Source of the DNA: an uncultured Bacteroides sp.
GTDB lineage: Bacteria; Bacteroidota; Bacteroidia; Bacteroidales; Bacteroidaceae
Reading direction: 5' to 3'
Assembly: GCA_949292025.1 (NCBI GenBank)
Contig: CASEYC010000133.1
Span: 1-35,413 of the forward strand
DNA length: 35,413 nucleotides
The notes beneath the pieces are model-generated. The model saw only the letters and a list, made by a program, of their open reading frames with translations. It had not been told where the DNA came from and did not search any database. Below, one piece after another: positions 30,793 to 35,413 of the stretch (its first letter is position 1; the number at the start of each line of letters is the position of its first letter). The position numbers and the translations under genes are program-made.

Positions 30793-31962
30793 ATGATTCA
30801 TTCCATCCTGGATACAGACCTCTACAAGTTCACCACTTCGTATGCCTACATCAAGCTGTTTCCGTATGCGAAGGGCACGTTCAGCTTCACCGACCGCGAC
30901 GACACCGTCTACACGGATGACTTCCTGGAGCAACTGAAAGCCTCCATCGGCCACCTCGCGCAAGTGGCCCTCACGCCGGAAGAGCTGGAGTACATGACCG
31001 CCCATTGCCGCTTCCTCCCCCGCGTCTACTGGGAGTGGCTCTCCTCCTTCCGCTTCCACCCCGAGCGGGTGGACATCCGCCTGGACAAGGAGCACCACCT
31101 GCACATCGAGGTGACGGACTACCTCTACAAGGCCACCCTCTACGAAGTGCCCTTGCTGGCCATCGTGTCCGAAATCCTCAATGAATCGCTGGGGCGCGTG
31201 GCCGACCCCGACCTGGTCGTCCGGCGGCTGGAGAAGAAAGTGGAGCTGTCCAATGCCAACCGCCTCTTCTTCTCCGAGTTCGGCACGCGCCGACGCTTCT
31301 CCTTTGAGGTGCAGGACAAGGTCAACGGATTCCTGAAGGAGCACGCCCGCTACTGCACGGGCACCTCCAACTGCCACTTCGCCATGAAATATGACGTCAA
31401 GCCGATGGGCACCCACCCGCACGAATGGTTCATGTTTCACGGCGCGCAGTTCGGCTACAAGCACGCCAACTACATGGCCTTGGAGAATTGGGTGAACGTC
31501 TACGACGGAGACTTGGGCACCGCCCTGGCGGACACCTACACCACGGACGCCTTCCTCAGCAACCTCAGCCGCAAGCAGGCGAAGCTGTTCGACGGCGTGC
31601 GGTGCGACTCGGGCAACGAGTTCGACTTCACCGACCTCCTCATCAAACGCTACCAGGAGTTCGGCATCGACCCCACCACCAAGACCATCATCTTCAGCAA
31701 TGCCCTGGACTTCGACAAGGCGCTCGAAATCCAGAAGTACTGTGCCGGACGCATCCGCTGCTCCTTCGGCATCGGCACCAACCTGACCAACGACACGGGA
31801 CACAAGCCCCTGAACATCGTGATGAAGCTGACCCGCTGCAAGATGAGCAACAGCCAGGAATGGCGCGAGTGCATCAAACTCTCCGACGACCAGGGCAAGC
31901 ACCTGGGCAGCCTGGCCGAAGTGCAGGCGTGCCTCTATGAACTGCATCTGATGAACAACTGA
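30793..31962 (+). CDS. pncB: Nicotinate phosphoribosyltransferase
   Basis: PncB joins nicotinate and PRPP to form nicotinate mononucleotide, the entry step of the Preiss-Handler NAD salvage route, with ATP hydrolysis. The 389-residue length fits the bacterial form. Visible marks are LDTDLYKFTTSYAYIK at the N terminus, SEFGTRRRFSFEVQD (161-175), the conserved GTHPHEWFMFHGAQ (206-219), which includes the phospho-histidine region at His210, and CDSGNEFDF. TGA 31960-31962 is followed directly by the ATG of the AmgK-RapZ gene, so the salvage enzyme is co-expressed with two cell-wall recycling genes. It is cytosolic. Confidence 0.95.
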   Translation: MIHSILDTDLYKFTTSYAYIKLFPYAKGTFSFTDRDDTVYTDDFLEQLKASIGHLAQVALTPEELEYMTAHCRFLPRVYWEWLSSFRFHPERVDIRLDKEHHLHIEVTDYLYKATLYEVPLLAIVSEILNESLGRVADPDLVVRRLEKKVELSNANRLFFSEFGTRRRFSFEVQDKVNGFLKEHARYCTGTSNCHFAMKYDVKPMGTHPHEWFMFHGAQFGYKHANYMALENWVNVYDGDLGTALADTYTTDAFLSNLSRKQAKLFDGVRCDSGNEFDFTDLLIKRYQEFGIDPTTKTIIFSNALDFDKALEIQKYCAGRIRCSFGIGTNLTNDTGHKPLNIVMKLTRCKMSNSQEWRECIKLSDDQGKHLGSLAEVQACLYELHLMNN

Positions 31963-33414
31963 ATGACAATGAATCCAACCGACATCCTCCGCCAACTCTA
32001 CCTATTATATATAGGCCACGAACCGGAAAGCATCGAGGCATTCCCCTCCTCCGGCTCCAACCGGCGTTACTTCCGCCTCGCGGGGCAACCCACGCTGATA
32101 GGCGTCCGTGGCGAATCGGCCGAAGAGAACCGCGCGTTCATCTACCTCGCCGACCACTTCCGCAAGCAGGGTCTGCCCGTGCCCCAGGTGTATGCGCACT
32201 CCGACGACTTCCTCTATTATTTGCAGGAAGACTTGGGCGACACGCTTCTCTTCGACAAGCTGGGCACAAAGTCTCGCGAAGGCGGGGCTTCCGCAGAACT
32301 TTGCCAACTCCTCCGCCAGGTCATCCGCCTGCTGCCCGTCCTGCAATGCAAGGGCGCTGAAGGACTGGACTTCAGCCAATGCTATCCGCAACCCGCCTTC
32401 AATCGCCGCTCCGTGCTGTGGGACTTGAATTATTTCAAATATTGTTTCCTGAAGGCCACGGGCATCGACTTTCAGGAAGACCGTCTGGAAGATGATTTCC
32501 AGGCCATGGCCGATGTCCTGCTGGAAGAAGACACGCCCACCTTCATGTACCGCGACTTCCAAAGCCGCAACGTGATGCTCCGGGGGGACGCGCCTTGGTT
32601 CATTGACTTCCAGGGCGGACGGCGCGGGCCTGTCTACTACGACGTGGCCTCCTTCCTTTGGCAGGCCAAAGCCAACTTCCCCGACACCCTCCGCCAAGAA
32701 CTTGTCCACGAATACATCGACGCCCTCCGCGCCTTCCGCCCGGTGGATGAAGCGGATTTCAAAGCCCGCTTGCGCCATTTCGTCCTCTTCCGCACGCTGC
32801 AAGTGTTGGGCACCTACGGCTTTCGGGGTTACTTCGAACGGAAACCTCATTTCCTCCAAAGCGTGCCCTTCGCCTTGGCCAACCTCCGGCACCTCCTGCA
32901 AGAACCCTACGCGGAATATCCCTACCTGTCCGGCTTGCTCCGGCGGATGACGGAGCTGGAGCGGTTCTCCCCCACTCCGCCGACGGACCACCTGGTGGTG
33001 CGCGTCACGAGCTTCGCCTACCCCAAAGGCATCCCCGAAGACCCGTCGGGCAACGGCGGGGGCTTCGTCTTCGACTGCCGCGCCATCCATAACCCCGGCC
33101 GGTATGAGCCCTACAAGCTTCTGACGGGATTGGACGAGCCGGTCATCCGCTTCCTGGAGGACGACGGGGAAATCTTCGCCTTCCTCGACCATGTGTATGC
33201 CTTGGTGGATGCCTCCGTGCGCCGGTACCTCAAGAGGGGATTCACCAGCCTCTGCGTCTCCTTCGGCTGCACCGGGGGCCAGCACCGCTCAGTGTATGCC
33301 GCCCAACACCTGGCCCAACATCTCAACGATGTCTTCGGCGTGGAGGTAGACCTCTGCCACCGCGAGCGAGGCATCCGGCAAGTTTTTCCACCTAAACATA
33401 TAGCCGAATCATGA
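31963..33414 (+). CDS. AmgK-like sugar kinase fused to a RapZ C-terminal domain
   Basis: The 483-residue protein starts directly at the pncB stop (ATG 31963; ATG 31969 is an alternative). Residues ~8-335 form an APH-type kinase: the catalytic loop YRDFQSRN (Asp198, Asn203) and metal-binding IDFQGG (Asp215) match AmgK, the anomeric MurNAc/GlcNAc kinase (HRDFHSRN, IDFQDA). Residues ~343-476 match the RapZ C-terminal domain: SFAYPKGIPED, FDCRAIHNPG, LTGLDEPV, and the diagnostic SFGCTGGQHRSVYAAQHL (433-450). RapZ-C in E. coli binds glucosamine-6-phosphate and small RNAs; the N-terminal ATPase of RapZ is not present. The stop overlaps the ATG of the MurU-like gene by four bases. A kinase whose activity or partner is tuned by amino-sugar level is inference. 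Confidence 0.85.
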   Translation: MTMNPTDILRQLYLLYIGHEPESIEAFPSSGSNRRYFRLAGQPTLIGVRGESAEENRAFIYLADHFRKQGLPVPQVYAHSDDFLYYLQEDLGDTLLFDKLGTKSREGGASAELCQLLRQVIRLLPVLQCKGAEGLDFSQCYPQPAFNRRSVLWDLNYFKYCFLKATGIDFQEDRLEDDFQAMADVLLEEDTPTFMYRDFQSRNVMLRGDAPWFIDFQGGRRGPVYYDVASFLWQAKANFPDTLRQELVHEYIDALRAFRPVDEADFKARLRHFVLFRTLQVLGTYGFRGYFERKPHFLQSVPFALANLRHLLQEPYAEYPYLSGLLRRMTELERFSPTPPTDHLVVRVTSFAYPKGIPEDPSGNGGGFVFDCRAIHNPGRYEPYKLLTGLDEPVIRFLEDDGEIFAFLDHVYALVDASVRRYLKRGFTSLCVSFGCTGGQHRSVYAAQHLAQHLNDVFGVEVDLCHRERGIRQVFPPKHIAES

Positions 33415-34145
33415 AAGCCTTGATATTTGCCGCAGGAATGGGCACGCGCCTCCGCCCCCTCACCGACCGTATGCCCAAAGCCTTGGTGCCCGTGGCCGGC
33501 GTCCCCCTCCTCCAGCGGGTCCTCCTGAAACTGAAGGATGCCGGGTTTGACGAAATGGTCATCAACATCCACCACTTGGGGCAACAAATCATCGACTTCC
33601 TCCAAGCCAATGGGAACTTCGGAGTGAACATCCACATCAGCGACGAACGCGCCCTCCTGCTGGATACCGGCGGGGGCATCCTCCACGCCCGCCCCTTCCT
33701 GGACGGAGACGAGCCTTTCCTGGTGCACAACGCCGACATCCTGACCGATGCCGACCTCGGCGCCCTCATCGACGCGCACCGAAGCAGCGGGGCAGAGGCT
33801 ACCCTCCTCGTGGGCCAACGCCCGACCTCGCGCTACCTCCTCTTCGACGACTCCCTCCGCCTGCACGGATGGACGAACAAGAAGACCGGGGAGATCCGCC
33901 CCGCCGGACTGACAGGCACTTACCAGGAGCTTGCCTTCGCCGGCATCCACCTGCTCGCGCCCTCCATCTTCCGCCTCATGGACGACCCGCTGTGGCAAGG
34001 CCGCCCGTTTTCCATCATCGACTTCTACCTGCACGTCTGCCCGCACGTACACGTGTCCGGCTGCCCCATCCGGGCCACCCATTGGTTCGACACCGGCACT
34101 CCCGAGACCCTGGCCCGCGCAGAAGCGTGGTACGCCCGTCCTTGA
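33411..34145 (+). CDS. MurU-like N-acetylmuramate-1-phosphate uridylyltransferase (NTP transferase)
   Basis: This 244-residue nucleotidyltransferase has the N-terminal signature AAGMGTRLRPLTDRMPKALVPVAG (7-30), LLDTGGGILHA (~83-93) and VHNADIL (~104-110). MurU makes UDP-MurNAc from MurNAc-1-phosphate in the AmgK-MurU recycling route, which bypasses fosfomycin-sensitive MurA. It is smaller than GlmU or ManC and lacks a hexapeptide tail, as in MurU. Its ATG overlaps the kinase-RapZ stop (ATGA, 33411-33414), so the two are translationally coupled and probably successive enzymes. A mannose-1-phosphate or similar specificity cannot be excluded. An open frame on the opposite strand overlaps its whole length. 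Confidence 0.87.
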   Translation: MKALIFAAGMGTRLRPLTDRMPKALVPVAGVPLLQRVLLKLKDAGFDEMVINIHHLGQQIIDFLQANGNFGVNIHISDERALLLDTGGGILHARPFLDGDEPFLVHNADILTDADLGALIDAHRSSGAEATLLVGQRPTSRYLLFDDSLRLHGWTNKKTGEIRPAGLTGTYQELAFAGIHLLAPSIFRLMDDPLWQGRPFSIIDFYLHVCPHVHVSGCPIRATHWFDTGTPETLARAEAWYARP

Positions 34146-34964
34146 AGCCCGCGACGAACCGCCGTATGAACGGCTGGCAGCGGACAGCATACGGGGGTCG
34201 GAATACACCCCCAGCAAGGCGTTTTCCACCACGAGGCGTTGCGAGCTGACGTGCGTCCTGCCGTTCACCGTGCGGCTGTGTACCCACGCCACGCCCGCCC
34301 CGCCGAGCACGCTGTCCGCACCCAGGAATCCGTCCACAGTGCTGAAGCCCGCCGCAGGGGCAAGCCCACGCAACGGAGCATCATCATACGGGTCGAGGCA
34401 GACACGGGCGGAAGAGCGCGTGACGCAGGGATGCCCGTCTTGGCTATCCTCCTGCTGGCGGAGCATCAGGAACGTGATGCAGTCCCCGTAGCAGAAACCG
34501 CTGTTGTGCTGCACCACGGCTTGGGCAAACTCGCCCACGGTGGTAGCCTCGCCGATGACCAACGTGCCCAGCGCGATGTCCGTGGCCGGCTTCTCCCCGC
34601 TGACCAGGATTTCCGGCAACGAACCTTGCGACACCACGTAGGGCGCCACCACAGCCGCGCCCATGCGCGCCGCGTTCTTTTCCAAATAGACCGGCAAGGA
34701 GTTCAGGTTGATGCTCATGAAGCGGTTGTAGTCGGTCTGCCCGGCAACCTTGGCCTCAAAACAATCCTTCAGGCAGGGCTGCAAAGCCCGGTACACGGCC
34801 AGGATGTTGGCCCACTTCATGCGTTGCAACATCTGTGCGTCCGTCCGCGGATTCTTGATGGAAGCGGGGACGCTGCGGACAATCTGCTGCCCGCCACGGA
34901 CGAAGTAGACCAAATCGCCCACCCGTCCGGAAAGTTGGTTGTTCCAAACATTACATTTGCTCAT
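34146..34964 (-). CDS. DUF6266-like protein, no clear stop codon
   Basis: ATG 34964 starts MSKCNVWNNQLSGRVGDLVY, which resembles DUF6266 proteins of Bacteroidetes; the segment FVRGGQQIVRSVPASIKNPRT is typical, and the ending ...RSYGGSS is like that family's tail. That makes about 270 residues of recognisable protein with no signal peptide. The frame, however, continues open to 33111, antisense to the whole MurU-like gene and part of the kinase-RapZ gene. Other frames would stop at 34015-34027. I end the entry at the MurU stop, where the recognisable part finishes; the real end is unknown. Promoter at 34987-34994. Confidence 0.65.
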
Positions 34965-34986
34965 AGAGATACAGATTTGATTTAGG

Positions 34987-34994
34987 CAAATATA
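34987..34994 (-). promoter_or_regulatory. Putative -7 element of the DUF6266-like gene
   Basis: The minus strand reads TATATTTG (TAnnTTTG), 22 bases before ATG 34964, with TTGG 19 bases upstream. It rules out the longer frame reaching 35153. Confidence 0.65.
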
Positions 34995-35064
34995 CAAAAT
35001 TTTCCACAAACGTCCAACCTTTTCTTCAACATATTTAGTTAAATTATACAAGTCCCTCGTTTCG

Positions 35065-35126
35065 CCTATGCGGAATAAGGGAGATAACGGAGGGATAACG
35101 AGGGGATAACGGAGGGATGAGGGAGG
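35065..35126. repeat. GGGATAACGGA-type minisatellite, copy 3
   Basis: CCTATGCGGAATAA is followed by GGGAGATAACGGA, GGGATAACGAG, GGGATAACGGA and GGGATGAGGGA. The unit is that of copies 1 and 2, while the leader is diverged. It lies between the DUF6266-like gene and the AraC-type gene. Confidence 0.75.
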
Positions 35127-35139
35127 AAAAGCATACGAT

Positions 35140-35413
35140 TTATATCTCGTCAAGCGGTTTCAGCTTGCGCTCTTTCATCGTTTTGAATTGGGTAGGAGAC
35201 ATCCCTGTTTGTGATTTGAACTGCATACTTAGATAAGCTACGCTCGAATAGTGCAGTTTGTCCGCAATCTCACTGACGGTCAGTTCGTCATAGACAAGCA
35301 ACTCTTTCACCAACTCTATCTTCTGCGCAAGATAATACCGCTCGATGCTGATGCCTTTCATTGCGGTGAACAGCTTGCTGAGCGCACTGTATTCCTTGCG
35401 GCATTTGTCCTGC
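35140..35413 (-). CDS. AraC-family transcriptional regulator, 3' part
   Basis: The frame ends at 35140 and runs open to the right edge of the window, so the N terminus is missing. The visible ~90 residues contain the AraC C-terminal DNA-binding domain: KIELVKELLVYDELTVSEIADKLHYSSVAYLSMQFKSQTGMSPTQFK, with both helix-turn-helix units. The internal ATG at 35361 is not the real start. Its effector domain and targets cannot be seen. Confidence 0.88.
   Translation of the reverse strand, partial: QDKCRKEYSALSKLFTAMKGISIERYYLAQKIELVKELLVYDELTVSEIADKLHYSSVAYLSMQFKSQTGMSPTQFKTMKERKLKPLDEI

Overview
The window looks like chromosomal DNA of a gut-type Bacteroidales (Bacteroidaceae-like). Reasons: many TAnnTTTG -7 promoter elements (the Bacteroidetes housekeeping type), S46 dipeptidyl-peptidases, DUF4369 lipoprotein, DUF3737, GNAT-nitrilase fusion and AraC regulator of the Bacteroides kind, and weak Shine-Dalgarno sequences. 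I cannot name the species. Coding regions are GC-rich, with AT-rich spacers full of short repeats. There is no phage, plasmid or CRISPR array; the only mobile DNA is a transposase tail at the left edge and small dispersed repeats.

Layout. 1-300: transposase 3' end and tRNA-Arg(CCG). 396-5168 (minus): exported DPP7-type and DPP11-type S46 peptidases plus an exported thioredoxin. 5474-7148: lipoprotein and a coiled-coil membrane protein. 7222-13190: TolC / HlyD / two ABC-2 permeases / secreted endonuclease-phosphatase, tightly coupled and with no ATPase gene. 13332-15464: DUF3737 beta-helix protein and a PatB-like C-S lyase. 15545-16405 (minus): small membrane protein and OmpH/Skp-like lipoprotein. 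16557-21010: PepD dipeptidase and a 993-aa protein joining two receiver-like domains to a PEP-synthase-type ATP-grasp domain. 21028-23077 (minus): queuosine set queF, queC, yhhQ, with a preQ1-I riboswitch candidate in the yhhQ leader. 23239-24162: EamA transporter. 24179-28752 (minus): TolC-like protein, NtrC-type regulator and NtrY-like kinase behind a probable sigma-54 promoter with two palindromic activator sites. 28887-30425 (minus): GNAT-nitrilase fusion. 30793-34145: pncB, an AmgK-like kinase fused to a RapZ C-terminal domain, and a MurU-like nucleotidyltransferase. 34146-34964 (minus): DUF6266-like protein lacking a clear stop. 35140-35413 (minus): AraC regulator cut by the window edge.

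Themes. Peptide salvage (DPP7, DPP11, PepD), envelope transport and folding (two TolC sets, OmpH), amino-sugar/cell-wall recycling with a possible sensory RapZ domain, NAD salvage, and queuosine synthesis/uptake. The items most worth following are the AmgK-RapZ fusion with MurU, the receiver/ATP-grasp protein, the preQ1 riboswitch candidate, the sigma-54 TolC promoter with its own regulator in the downstream operon, and several families of intergenic repeats.
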